From the NCBI RefSeq assembly GCF_000765235.1, contig NZ_JPJG01000034.1:16200-80199 (forward strand): a stretch of 64,000 bases of DNA. Reading direction: 5' to 3'. The DNA is from Oscillibacter sp. ER4 (GTDB lineage: Bacteria; Bacillota; Clostridia; Oscillospirales; Oscillospiraceae). Under the pieces are notes generated by a model. The model was not told the DNA's origin, searched no databases, and worked only from the letters and a program-made list of their open reading frames with translations. Below, piece after piece: positions 34,880-42,899 of this stretch. The translations under genes and the position numbers were made by a program. Each line of letters starts with the position of its first letter. Positions within the stretch are counted from its first letter, which is position 1.

Positions 34880-35665
34880 TTACAGATTGATACGGTCGGG
34901 GGCGTCGTCCCCGCACTCCACGGTGCAGTCCGTGTCGGAACCGGCCAGATGGATGACCTTTTCGCGGCAGAGCTCCAAAACGGCGATAAACGTCGCCACG
35001 ATCTCGCTGCGGCTGCGGCTGCCGCGGAACAGCAGCTTGAAGCGCGTCATGCCGAACTCCTTGAGCCGGTGCAGAATTTCCTCCGCCTTGCCCTTGACGG
35101 GATACGGCTCGCGGCGCACGATCTCGCTCAGCGCCGCGCTCGGCGGCGCGGCCAGCTTTTCCCCGCGCTCCATGATCGTCTGCATGGCGAGCACGAGGTC
35201 GGCCTTTTCATGACTGTACTCGTAGATTTTGCCGCGCTGCATGGGCTCGGGCTGGCGCGTCATGATGCTGCGGCCAAACTCGCCCATCGGGCCGAGCGTT
35301 TCGGTCAGCGTCTTGATGCGAAGGTACGTGTCCTTTTGCTGGCGCTCTTTGAGCGAGGCAATGAGCTCGTCCATCTCGCTCTGCGCCTGCTCATCCTCAA
35401 GCGAAAGCAGCATGCGCGTTTTGATGTACATTAAATGTGCCGCCATCGTGATGAATTCGCTCGCGACCTCGAGATCGAGCTGCTTTCGCTGCTCGAGATA
35501 CGCAAGGTACTGATCCAGGATCAGCGCGATGGGAATGTCCTGGATCTCTATTTTATTTTTCGACAGCAGGAAGAGAATGAGGTCGAGCGGCCCTTCAAAG
35601 TCCTGCAGCGCCTCCGCGCTGCGCTCGTGCACCACGCCCTCCAGCTTGAAAACGGGATTGTCCAT
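34880..35665 (-). CDS. scpA: segregation and condensation protein A (kleisin)
   Basis: The kleisin subunit that bridges SMC heads in chromosome segregation, 261 residues. The N-terminal 'FEGPLDLILFLLSKNKIEIQDIPIALI' is diagnostic and the C-terminal winged helix is present ('FKLLFRGSRSRSEIVATFIAVLELCR'). It lies between the M50 protease gene and scpB. Confidence 0.96.
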   Translation of the reverse strand: MDNPVFKLEGVVHERSAEALQDFEGPLDLILFLLSKNKIEIQDIPIALILDQYLAYLEQRKQLDLEVASEFITMAAHLMYIKTRMLLSLEDEQAQSEMDELIASLKERQQKDTYLRIKTLTETLGPMGEFGRSIMTRQPEPMQRGKIYEYSHEKADLVLAMQTIMERGEKLAAPPSAALSEIVRREPYPVKGKAEEILHRLKEFGMTRFKLLFRGSRSRSEIVATFIAVLELCREKVIHLAGSDTDCTVECGDDAPDRINL

Positions 35666-35683
35666 GACATTCCTCTCACTTTA

Positions 35684-36340
35684 TCAATATACGATCCAGT
35701 TGACCAGAAGCTCGTACACGCGGTAGATGCCCTCGCTGAGGATATTGTTTCCCACGCCGAGCCAGACGAGCACAAAAAGAACAAGCATGCCGTATTTTTC
35801 ATACCGCATCAGCGTCATGTACGCGCGGTCGGGCAGAAAGGCGAAGAGCACCTTCGACCCGTCGAGCGGCGAGATGGGGATGAGGTTGAAAAGCCCCAGA
35901 CCAACGCTCATGTACGCCGTCATCGCAAGGAAATTCAAAAGGCCGCTGCAAAACGCGGTATCGACATAGTGCGCGATCGTGATGCGCGCGCCGAGCAAGA
36001 GCAGCATCGCCAGCAGCAGATTCGACACCGGCCCCGCCAGCGCTGTGATGGCCATACCCTGCTTCGGCTTTTTGAAATACCGCATGTCGACCGGCACGGG
36101 CTTTGCCCAGCCGAAGCCGACGAGCAGCATGGCAGCCAAGCCGAACCAGTCGATATGGTGCAGCGGGTTTAAGCTCAAGCGGTGCTCGCGCTTGGCCGTC
36201 GGATCGCCGAGGGCATAGGCTGCAAGACCGTGACAGGTCTCGTGCACCGTCAAGCATAAAAAGACGCCGAGCACGCGCAAAAGCGCGTCGGTCAGCGAGC
36301 CCCAGTCGATGGACTGGACCAATTCCTGAAAACTGTTCAC
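35684..36340 (-). CDS. site-2 protease family (M50) membrane metalloprotease
   Basis: A 218-residue multi-pass membrane protein with zinc motif HETCH (His33-His37) in the first helix region and a second metal-binding Asp in 'NLIPISPLDGSK'. It belongs to the rhomboid-like YwhC/YdgC M50 group, with about five helices. I choose a GTG start at 36340, seven bases after GGAG; the longer open frame has a poor start and crosses the -10 box. It heads the operon down to ispH. The substrate is unknown. Confidence 0.9.
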   Translation of the reverse strand: MNSFQELVQSIDWGSLTDALLRVLGVFLCLTVHETCHGLAAYALGDPTAKREHRLSLNPLHHIDWFGLAAMLLVGFGWAKPVPVDMRYFKKPKQGMAITALAGPVSNLLLAMLLLLGARITIAHYVDTAFCSGLLNFLAMTAYMSVGLGLFNLIPISPLDGSKVLFAFLPDRAYMTLMRYEKYGMLVLFVLVWLGVGNNILSEGIYRVYELLVNWIVY

Positions 36341-36397
36341 GCAATTTCTCCGTAAAAAATATGCAAATCGCGAAGACTTGCATTGCATTCTATGTCT

Positions 36398-36426
36398 ATT
36401 ATAACAGCCCTTTTCCCACATGACAA
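36398..36426 (-). promoter_or_regulatory. sigma-A promoter of the M50-scpAB-ispH operon
   Basis: Minus strand -35 TTGTCA (36426-36421), 17-base spacer, -10 TATAAT (36403-36398). Confidence 0.85.
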
Positions 36427-36501
36427 GGGATTTTGCAATTTTTACTGCATTTTGCTTTCAAAAATTGACGCATTTTTTTCTGTCAAATTGCGAAAAATGA
36501 C

Positions 36502-36537
36502 AAAAAAGCGCCTCAACCGTGCGGTTGAGGCGCTTTG
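36502..36537 (-). terminator. intrinsic terminator after metI
   Basis: Minus strand stem AAAGCGCCTCAACC with its complement around a GCAC loop, followed by TTTTTT. It ends metQNI. Confidence 0.9.
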
Positions 36538-36554
36538 CAGGATAGGATATCCGG

Positions 36555-37259
36555 TTATTTCTTGAGGCGCTTATCGCTCTTGGCCGCAAGGTGCGTGCCC
36601 AAGGACTGGAAGATCTGCACCAGAATGATAAGCAGCACGACCGCTGCGAACATCACAAGGTACTTGTAGCGATAGTAGCCGTAGTCGATGGCGATCTTGC
36701 CGAGGCCGCCGCCGCCGATGATGCCGCTCATCGCCGAGTAGCCGAGGATGGTCGTCAGTGCGATGGTGAAGTTCTGGAGCAGCGAGGGAACGCTCTCGGG
36801 GATCATCACCTTGCAGATGATCTGCATGGGCGTTGCGCCCATGCTCTGAGCGGCCTCAATGATGTTGGGGTCGACCTCGCGCAGGCTGCTTTCAACAAGG
36901 CGCGCGACGAACGGGAACGCCGCCACGACCAGCGGAACGATGGTCGCGGTGGTGCCGACGGTCGTGCCGATGATGAGGCGCGAGAGCGGGAAGACCATGA
37001 TCATTAAGATGAGGAACGGGATCGAGCGCAGCAGGTTGATGATGACGTTCAGAATGCTCATCAAGGCCTTGGGAAGCGGCAGAACGCCGCCCTTCTCCCC
37101 CGCTACGAGCAGCACGCCCAGCGGAAGGCCAATGACGACGGCCAGCGCCGTCGAAAGCAGCGTCACATAAAACGTCTCCCAGATCGCCTTGGGGAACTGC
37201 GTCTGCATGGCGACGGTGAGCTCTGCGATGGAGTCCGGGGAAAAGAGATTACTGTACAT
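36555..37259 (-). CDS. metI: methionine ABC transporter permease
   Basis: A 234-residue membrane subunit of the D/L-methionine importer MetNIQ. About five transmembrane helices are visible with the EAA loop 'IIEAAQSMGATPMQIICKVMIPES'. The motif 'GYSAMSGIIGGGGLGKIAIDYGYYRY' is characteristic of MetI. It overlaps metN by 11 bases and ends at a terminator. Confidence 0.96.
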   Translation of the reverse strand: MYSNLFSPDSIAELTVAMQTQFPKAIWETFYVTLLSTALAVVIGLPLGVLLVAGEKGGVLPLPKALMSILNVIINLLRSIPFLILMIMVFPLSRLIIGTTVGTTATIVPLVVAAFPFVARLVESSLREVDPNIIEAAQSMGATPMQIICKVMIPESVPSLLQNFTIALTTILGYSAMSGIIGGGGLGKIAIDYGYYRYKYLVMFAAVVLLIILVQIFQSLGTHLAAKSDKRLKK

Positions 37260-38262
37260 CGACGCTCGCCTCCTCTACCTGAAGATTTTCAATGCTTCTT
37301 AAAAAGTCCATGGCCTGCTCGAACTGCGCGTTCGGCACGCCGAGGAGCATGCTGCCGTACACCTCTTCGGAGAGCTTCTGCGTGTTGGCCGAAATGACCG
37401 TCGCGCTGATGCCCTCTTCGGTCGCAAGGCGCGCGACGAGCGGAATGGATGTCGTCTTCGCGCTGCGGAAGATGAGGCGGATGCGGCGCTGCTGCTGGGG
37501 GTCGGACACGTCGATGTCCGCGCCGCGCGGGAACACGAGGTGGCGCGCCGCCGCGGACTTGGGCGCGGAAAAGACGGTAGAAACAAGGCCCTCTTCCACG
37601 ACTTCGCCGTCGTCGAGGATCGCAACGTGATTGCAGACCTCCTTCACCACGCTCATCTGGTGTGTGATGATGACGACGGTGATGCCAAGCTTTTTGTTGA
37701 TGTCGCCGATCAGCTCGAGGATCTGGCGCGTCGTCTTGGGGTCGAGCGCGCTCGTGGCCTCGTCGCAGAGCAGGACCTTGGGGTTCGTGGCGAGCGCGCG
37801 GGCGATGGCCACGCGCTGCTGCTGTCCGCCGGAGAGCTGTGCGGGATAGGCCTTGGCCTTATCCTTGAGCCCCACGATGTCGAGGAGCTCCAGCGCCCGC
37901 TGTTCGCGCCACTTCTTCTCTCCCCGCAAGCCGGAAAGCTCCATCGGAAAGCAGACGTTAGCGAGACAGTTTCGCTGCATCAGCAGGTTGAAGCGCTGGA
38001 AGATCATCGTGATCTCGCGCCGCGCCGCGCGGAGCTGCGCGGGGGTCATCGTGTCCAGACGCTGTCCGTTCACGATGACCTCGCCCTCCGTCGGGCGCTC
38101 GAGCATATTGATGCAGCGCACGAGCGTGGATTTGCCGGCGCCGCTCATGCCGATGATGCCGTAGACGTCGCCGTCCGGAATGGTCAGGGAGACATCCTTG
38201 AGCGCGTCTACCCGTCCGCCGGCTGTTTCAAAGGTTTTGCTTAGATGCTTCAGTTCGATCAA
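37249..38262 (-). CDS. metN: methionine ABC transporter ATP-binding protein
   Basis: A 337-residue ATPase of the MetNIQ importer. Walker A GMSGAGKS is at 38-45, the signature is 'LSGGQQQR', and Walker B is 'VLLCDEATSALDP'. The C-terminal NIL domain (about 260-337), which binds methionine and inhibits transport, is present. It follows metQ by 21 bases. Confidence 0.97.
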   Translation of the reverse strand: MIELKHLSKTFETAGGRVDALKDVSLTIPDGDVYGIIGMSGAGKSTLVRCINMLERPTEGEVIVNGQRLDTMTPAQLRAARREITMIFQRFNLLMQRNCLANVCFPMELSGLRGEKKWREQRALELLDIVGLKDKAKAYPAQLSGGQQQRVAIARALATNPKVLLCDEATSALDPKTTRQILELIGDINKKLGITVVIITHQMSVVKEVCNHVAILDDGEVVEEGLVSTVFSAPKSAAARHLVFPRGADIDVSDPQQQRRIRLIFRSAKTTSIPLVARLATEEGISATVISANTQKLSEEVYGSMLLGVPNAQFEQAMDFLRSIENLQVEEASVDVQ

Positions 38263-38283
38263 GAACGCTCCCTCCTTTCTTTC

Positions 38284-39171
38284 TTACTTGGCGCTCAGCG
38301 CATCGAGCGTGGTCTGCTTGCCGCCGTACAGGCCCATGGGCTCGACGTGGATGGCGGCAACGGAGACGATGTGGGTGCTGTTCTCGGCGTTGAAGTCGTC
38401 GAGATAGGGCTTGTGTTGGAAGTAGTTGGCGTCGACAGTGCCGTCTTCGACAACGGTGTTGGGCACGACATAGTCATTGTAGACCTGGATGTCGAGGGTG
38501 ATGTTCTTCTCGGCGAGGATGCTCTTCACGATCTCGAGGATCTCAGCGTGCGGGGTCGGAGAAGCGGCGATAGAGATGGTCTCGCCAGCGAGAGCGTCGT
38601 AGTCGACCGTGGCGTCAAAGCCGTCGGTCGGGTTCTCCACAGTGCTGACAACGGAGCCGTCATACTTCTCGTTGATGTAATCGACGACCTGCTGGCTCTC
38701 GAGAGCGGCGATCAGGGCGAGAATCTTGGGAGAGGTCTCGTTGCCTTCCTTCACGGCCAGGATGTTGGCGTAAGCGGAGGAGGAGCCTTCGATCACGAGG
38801 GAGTCGGCCACGGGGTTCAGGCCCGCGTTGATGGCGTAGTTGGAGTTGATGACGGCGTAGTCAACGTCCTGCAGGATGTTGGGGATCTGCGCAGCCTCGG
38901 TCTCGACGATCTCGACGTTGTACGGATTCTCGACAATGTCGTTCTTGGTGGCGGTGATGCCGGCACCGTCAGCGAGCTTGATGACGCCGTTGTCCTGGAG
39001 CAGGAGCAGCGCGCGGGCTTCGTTGGTCGTGTCGTTGGGGACGGCGATCTGGATGGTGGTGGCGCTGTCGCCGGAGTCATCGCTCTTGGAGCCGCAGCCG
39101 GTCAGGGCCAGAGCGGCAGTGAGGACCAGTGCAAGGACAAGGGCGGTCAGCTTAATAGAATGCTTTTTCAT
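38284..39171 (-). CDS. metQ: methionine ABC transporter substrate-binding lipoprotein
   Basis: A 295-residue NlpA/MetQ-family binding protein anchored by lipidation at Cys26 (lipobox LTGC). The mature part has 'NPYNVEIVETEAAQIPNILQDVDYAVINSNYA' and 'FQHKPYLDDFNAE' features of MetQ. The start at 39171 follows AAGGAG. The open frame continues over 110 codons upstream, but that stretch is the regulatory leader, including the attenuator. It is expressed first in the operon, probably under control of the Met-rich leader peptide. Confidence 0.96.
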   Translation of the reverse strand: MKKHSIKLTALVLALVLTAALALTGCGSKSDDSGDSATTIQIAVPNDTTNEARALLLLQDNGVIKLADGAGITATKNDIVENPYNVEIVETEAAQIPNILQDVDYAVINSNYAINAGLNPVADSLVIEGSSSAYANILAVKEGNETSPKILALIAALESQQVVDYINEKYDGSVVSTVENPTDGFDATVDYDALAGETISIAASPTPHAEILEIVKSILAEKNITLDIQVYNDYVVPNTVVEDGTVDANYFQHKPYLDDFNAENSTHIVSVAAIHVEPMGLYGGKQTTLDALSAK

Positions 39172-39252
39172 CGTTTTGTTCTCCTTACTTATTTTATAAT
39201 AGCTTCTTTTTGGAACGGACAGACTGCGGGGAGTGTATGCTGTTCGAGCAGT

Positions 39253-39285
39253 AAAAAACAGCGGGAGGTCATTGACCTTCCGCTG
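39253..39285 (-). terminator. attenuator: intrinsic terminator in the metQ leader
   Basis: Minus strand hairpin: a 13-bp stem with one mismatch (CAGCGGAAGGTCA against TGACCTCCCGCTG), a tiny loop, then TTTTTT. It starts 17 bases after the leader peptide stop codon and ends 81 bases before metQ, so it can abort transcription of metQNI. Segment 39329-39323 (GGTCATT, inside the leader frame) is complementary to 39273-39267 in the hairpin's loop and right arm. That offers an alternative antiterminator pairing. Confidence 0.85.
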
Positions 39286-39302
39286 CCGCTTCGCTGTTTT
39301 TC

Positions 39303-39413
39303 TCAGACAGTTTCTGAAAGGAAATGACCATTTTCTCCATGACAAAGCATGCACATGCTGAACATGCGCATCATCGGCATCATCATGCAGTTGGCAGAGT
39401 ACGAAGTCTTCAT
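39303..39413 (-). CDS. Met/Cys-rich leader peptide of metQNI
   Basis: A 36-codon frame with ATG at 39413 and TGA at 39305-39303, preceded by AAGGAAAGGA about 9 bases upstream. After the first eight residues, codons 9-24 read C-MMM-P-MM-R-M-FS-M-C-M-L-C: eight Met and three Cys in sixteen positions. The frame lies between the operon promoter and a terminator hairpin just after its stop codon, and metQ follows. The design matches trp- or his-type leader peptides. When charged Met-tRNA is scarce the ribosome would stall on the Met run and the terminator would not form. Function is inferred; no homologue search was possible. Confidence 0.85.
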   Translation of the reverse strand: MKTSYSANCMMMPMMRMFSMCMLCHGENGHFLSETV

Positions 39414-39472
39414 GCCAATGAATCCTTTCCTTCGAGCATTCCCCACGGGGTGGGTTCCGTTTCAATGTGCGT

Positions 39473-39501
39473 ATCGTAGCACCGACGATTCCGCTTGTCA
39501 A
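39473..39501 (-). promoter_or_regulatory. sigma-A promoter of the metQNI leader
   Basis: Minus strand -35 TTGACA (39501-39496), 17-base spacer, -10 TACGAT (39478-39473). The transcript would start near 39466, about 53 bases before the leader ATG. A CCCCG/CGGGG-type hairpin lies in between. I see no S-box or T-box sequence in the leader. Confidence 0.85.
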
Positions 39502-39563
39502 CACCAAATGCGCACTTTTGTATGATTTTCCACTTTTTTGGCGTTTTCTGCGGGATTTTTTAT

Positions 39564-40451
39564 TTATTGCTCCCGTTTTTCAAGCACACGGACGAGGTGA
39601 ATGAGAAAATCGGTGTCCTCCATGTCGCCCAGCGCTTCGACCGCGCTCTCGCTGTGCGCCTCGATGACGCGCTGGCAGCCGCTGAGGCCGAGAATGTCGA
39701 CGAACGTCATCTTTCCCTCTTCCCTGTCCGAGCCGATGGGCTTGCCGAACGTTTTTTCATCGCCGATGACATCGAGCATGTCGTCGCGCAGCTGGAACGC
39801 GAAGCCGAAGTTGTCGGCGTAGCCGGCCGCGGCCTCCTCCTGCTCCTTCGTGCCGCCCGCCGCGGCCACGCCCATCAGGCACGCCGCGCGGATAAGCGCG
39901 CTCGTCTTGCGCAGATAAATTTCCTCGAGCTCCGGCGCGCTCAGAATCTTACCCTCCCACTCAAGGTCGAGCTGCTGGCCGCCGCAGATGCCCTCGTGTC
40001 CCGCGGCATTTGCCAGGACCTGCGCGCATTTGAGCACGCGCAGCGCGGGGAGGTCGGTCTTCAGGACCGTTTCAAATGCCAGCGCCTGCAGCGCGTCGCC
40101 CGCGAGCGTCGCCGTGCATTCGCCGAAGACCTTGTGGTTCGACGGCTTACCGCGGCGCAGATCATCGTTGTCCATCACGGGCAGATCGTCGTGGATAAGC
40201 GAATACGTGTGCAGCATCTCAACGCCGCAGGCCATGGGCAGCGCCTTTTCGACGTCTCCCCCGCAGATGCGGCAGAATTCGAGCACTAAGATCGCGCGCA
40301 GACGCTTGCCGCCCGCGGTCAGACTGTAGTGCATCGAATCGGTCAGCTTGTGATAGCTTGCGCACTGCGTTTCCTCAAGGCAGGCGTCAAGATACTTGTC
40401 CACCGCCGACTTATACTCCGCCATGCGGGCGGAAAACAGCTTTTCGTCCAT
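39564..40451 (-). CDS. ispA: polyprenyl (farnesyl/geranyl) diphosphate synthase
   Basis: A 295-residue trans-prenyltransferase that condenses IPP with allylic diphosphates. The first Asp-rich motif is in 'LIHDDLPVMDNDDLRRG' and the second in 'QLRDDMLDVIGDE'. The Lys/Thr and 'GGKRLRAILVLE' substrate motifs are present. It lies after xseB, in the Bacillus-like order nusB-xseA-xseB-ispA. The product chain length is probably C15, as inferred from the short side chains before the first motif. Confidence 0.94.
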   Translation of the reverse strand: MDEKLFSARMAEYKSAVDKYLDACLEETQCASYHKLTDSMHYSLTAGGKRLRAILVLEFCRICGGDVEKALPMACGVEMLHTYSLIHDDLPVMDNDDLRRGKPSNHKVFGECTATLAGDALQALAFETVLKTDLPALRVLKCAQVLANAAGHEGICGGQQLDLEWEGKILSAPELEEIYLRKTSALIRAACLMGVAAAGGTKEQEEAAAGYADNFGFAFQLRDDMLDVIGDEKTFGKPIGSDREEGKMTFVDILGLSGCQRVIEAHSESAVEALGDMEDTDFLIHLVRVLEKREQ

Positions 40452-40454
40452 GGA

Positions 40455-40685
40455 TTACTCCTCCGAAATGAATGGGCTCTCGACCGGCGCGCCGTCCGCG
40501 CCCTTAGAGAGCTTCGCGACCTTCTGCTCGGCCTTGTCGAGCATCGCACCGCAGTCGTGCACGAGCTTCGTCCCCTCTTCAAAGAGTTTGAGGGAATCGG
40601 CGAGCTTTGCGTCGCCTTTTTCAAGTGCCGTCACGATCTCCTCGAGACGCGCGATATTGTCTTCAAACGTTTTTGCCATCGTCAT
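40455..40685 (-). CDS. xseB: exodeoxyribonuclease VII small subunit
   Basis: A 76-residue helical subunit of exonuclease VII. 'FEDNIARLEEIVTALEKGDAKLADSLKLFEEGTKL' shows the family's heptad pattern. It overlaps xseA by 23 bases and ispA follows 3 bases later. Confidence 0.94.
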   Translation of the reverse strand: MTMAKTFEDNIARLEEIVTALEKGDAKLADSLKLFEEGTKLVHDCGAMLDKAEQKVAKLSKGADGAPVESPFISEE

Positions 40686-41898
40686 TTCCTCCCATATTGC
40701 ATGCGTTCACCGTGCAGTTGAGACTTCCCTGCCCGAGCAGTACCTCGATTTTTTCGCCGGCTGCGGCCTCCTGCGCCGCACGCAGAATTTGTCCCTGTTC
40801 ATTTCGCGCAACGGCGTAGCCGCGGCCGAGAACTTTAAGAGGGCTCAGCGCGTCGAGCTTGGCCGCAAGCGCTGTAAACTGCTGTGTGCGCTGCGCCATC
40901 TGATGCTGCGCGAGTGCGGCAAGGTTTTTCTGCGTGTAGTCGAGCAGCATCCGCTTGTCGTCGATAAATGCCATGGGGTCTTGCAGCGCACGGCTGCGGG
41001 ACGTCTTTTCAAACTGCTCGCGCAGGGCTTTCACGCGCTTTTGCTCGCTCTGCACCATGCGCGTTTGCAGCGCGTCGAGCCGGCGGTAAATTTCGCGCTG
41101 GTCCGGCACGGCGATCTCCGCCGCGTTCGACGGCGTCGACGCCCGCGCGTCGGCGACAAAATCGACGATCGTCACGTCTGGCTCGTGACCGACGGCGGAG
41201 ATGACCGGAATGTCGGAGGCATAAATCGCGCGCGCCACGCGCTCATCGTTGAACGCCCATAGATCTTCGATCGAACCGCCGCCGCGCCCGGTGATGATGA
41301 GGTCGGCAATCCTCCATTTGTTCGCATAGCGCAGCGCGCCCGCGATTTCCGGCGGCGCTTCTGCTCCCTGCACGCGCACAGGCAGGAGCACGACTTCGCT
41401 CATCGGCCAGCGCGCGTTCAGGATGCGCAGCATATCATGCACCGCCGCGCCCGCGGATGAGGTGATGATGGCAATGCGCTTGGGATATTTTGGCAAGGGC
41501 TTTTTATGTTCTGGGGCAAAAAGCCCCTCCTTGAAGAGCTTTTCCTTGAGCTGCTCGAAAGCGACGTGCAGGTCACCCACGCCCTCGACGCTGAGCTCTG
41601 AACAGTAGAGCTGGTACGCGCCGTCGCGCGGGAACACGCCGATGCGGCCAAAGGCGATGACCTTCATGCCGTTTTCCGGGCGGAAGCGGAGCTTCCCCGC
41701 CATGCCGCGGAACATCACGCATTTGAGCGCGCTCCCATCGTCCTTGAGCGTGAAGTAATGGTGCCCGGAGGGATAGAGCTTGTAGTTCGAGATCTCGCCG
41801 CGCACGAAAATGGTCTGGAGCTGCGGCACGGCGTCGAGCAGCGCCTTGATGAAATTGTTGGCTTCCGATACGCTGAAGATCATCTGCTCCTGCGCCAC
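40663..41898 (-). CDS. xseA: exodeoxyribonuclease VII large subunit
   Basis: A 411-residue catalytic subunit of exonuclease VII, which degrades single-stranded DNA ends. The N-terminal OB fold (about 7-100) has 'VRGEISNYKLYPSGHHYFTLKD', and the nuclease core has 'GRGGGSIEDLWAFNDERVARAI' and 'PVISAVGHEPDVTI'. The C-terminal coiled coil is followed by 'LGRGYAVARN'. The start is a GTG at 41898; an ATG five codons later is possible. Confidence 0.95.
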   Translation of the reverse strand: MAQEQMIFSVSEANNFIKALLDAVPQLQTIFVRGEISNYKLYPSGHHYFTLKDDGSALKCVMFRGMAGKLRFRPENGMKVIAFGRIGVFPRDGAYQLYCSELSVEGVGDLHVAFEQLKEKLFKEGLFAPEHKKPLPKYPKRIAIITSSAGAAVHDMLRILNARWPMSEVVLLPVRVQGAEAPPEIAGALRYANKWRIADLIITGRGGGSIEDLWAFNDERVARAIYASDIPVISAVGHEPDVTIVDFVADARASTPSNAAEIAVPDQREIYRRLDALQTRMVQSEQKRVKALREQFEKTSRSRALQDPMAFIDDKRMLLDYTQKNLAALAQHQMAQRTQQFTALAAKLDALSPLKVLGRGYAVARNEQGQILRAAQEAAAGEKIEVLLGQGSLNCTVNACNMGGNDDGKNV

Positions 41899-41939
41899 GC
41901 CGCGTCACCCCTCTCTCAAAACAAAATGAAAAACGGAAG

Positions 41940-41971
41940 AAAAGCAGAGCGCCTGTCGGTACTCTGCTTTT
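41940..41971 (-). terminator. possible partial terminator between nusB and xseA
   Basis: Minus strand stem AAAAGCAGAG/CTCTGCTTTT around a 12-base loop, then CTTCC. The T run is short, so it may only reduce read-through from asp23-nusB into xseA. Confidence 0.5.
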
Positions 41972-41982
41972 AAGAGCATTTT

Positions 41983-42435
41983 TTATTCCGCGCTGATCTC
42001 GCCGCGCACGAAGCTGCCGAGGATGCCGTTGATGAACTTCACCGTCTCGGGTGTTTCGTATTTCTTGGCGATCTCCACGGCCTCGTTGACGGCCACGCGC
42101 GTCGGAATGTCACTGCGGTAGAGCGATTCGTACATCGCAACGCGCATGATCGCCGAGGCAACGAGCGGGATGCGGTCGAAGCTCCAGCCCTTGGCGTACT
42201 TGGCGATGTAGCCGTCCAGCTCCGGCGCGTGCTCGGCAACACCGGAAACGATGGAGCGGATGTATTCCGCCTGCGCGGCGCCGGGGGCCTTTTCGTAGAT
42301 GTTGTCCTCATCCTTGAGCGTGTCGAAGTATTCCTTCGTCAGCCGCTCGTCGAGAAGCTCCTCCACCGTCTTATCCGTAAAGCTCAGTTCGTATGCAAGA
42401 TGCACTGCGATCTCTCGCGCTGTATTGCGAATCAT
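41983..42435 (-). CDS. nusB: transcription antitermination factor NusB
   Basis: A 150-residue all-helical factor that binds boxA RNA and supports rRNA antitermination. The N-terminal 'AREIAVHLAYELSF' and C-terminal 'IPTRVAVNEAVEIAKKYETPETVKFINGILGSF' are the conserved stretches. It follows the asp23 gene by 24 bases. Confidence 0.95.
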   Translation of the reverse strand: MIRNTAREIAVHLAYELSFTDKTVEELLDERLTKEYFDTLKDEDNIYEKAPGAAQAEYIRSIVSGVAEHAPELDGYIAKYAKGWSFDRIPLVASAIMRVAMYESLYRSDIPTRVAVNEAVEIAKKYETPETVKFINGILGSFVRGEISAE

Positions 42436-42459
42436 CTCGTCTGTTCCTTCATCTTTCTC

Positions 42460-42825
42460 TTAGTTGAAGCTGATCCCGCCGACGTGGACGTTGACCGCGT
42501 GGACGTTGTAGCCCGTCATGCCGCTCACGGCGGCGGACACACTGTCCTGCACCTTGCGCGCGGTCTCGGGGATGGCGTAGCCATAGCGCACCATCAGGTA
42601 GACGTCGACGATGATCTCGCCGTCCTTGACCTCGGCGCGCACGCCGCGCAGGCCCTTTTTGCCCGTGAACTGCTCGGTGATCTGTTCGGTCATATTCTGG
42701 CACATGGAGCCAACGCCTTCGATCTCGCCGATAGCGTCGGCGGCGATCGCGGCGACCACGTCTTCTGCGATGTTGATGCTGCCGTTTTCCTCGGCGCGGG
42801 TCAGATACTCTCGATTCTCAGCCAT
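42460..42825 (-). CDS. Asp23/Gls24 family protein (YqhY-like)
   Basis: A 121-residue Asp23/Gls24-family protein. 'ISEDVVAAIAADAIGEIEGV'-like N-terminal and 'VDVYLMVRYGYAIPETARKVQDSVSAAVSGMTGYNVHAVNVHVGGI' C-terminal regions match the family. In Bacillus the homologue at this locus is YqhY, near acetyl-CoA carboxylase genes; accB and accC are missing here. Members are linked to envelope homeostasis or fatty acid synthesis control. The ATG follows AAGGAGAGGA. Confidence 0.93.
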   Translation of the reverse strand: MAENREYLTRAEENGSINIAEDVVAAIAADAIGEIEGVGSMCQNMTEQITEQFTGKKGLRGVRAEVKDGEIIVDVYLMVRYGYAIPETARKVQDSVSAAVSGMTGYNVHAVNVHVGGISFN

Positions 42826-42867
42826 TCAGATATCCTCTCCTTGTTTGTGAATGCTCATATCGAAAGT

Positions 42868-42896
42868 ATTTTATCATCTTTTTCCCAAAATTACAA
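42868..42896 (-). promoter_or_regulatory. sigma-A promoter of asp23-nusB-xseAB-ispA
   Basis: Minus strand -35 TTGTAA (42896-42891), 17-base spacer, -10 TAAAAT (42873-42868). It lies right after the spoIIIAH stop codon, separating vegetative genes from the sporulation operon. Confidence 0.8.
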
Positions 42897-42899
42897 CAG

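Noticed and set aside
39253..39470. S-box (SAM-I) riboswitch or Met T-box upstream of metQ
   Set aside because: I found no T-box sequence (AGGGTGGNACCGCG type) and no S-box core motifs; the leader is explained by the Met-rich frame and terminator.
39172..39507. N-terminal extension of metQ by over 110 codons
   Set aside because: It runs through the terminator hairpin and leader peptide in a different frame. The lipoprotein signal at 39171 with its SD sets the true start.
41940..41971. Strong operon boundary between nusB and xseA
   Set aside because: The hairpin has only a short T run and no promoter was seen before xseA, so I list it only as a weak terminator.
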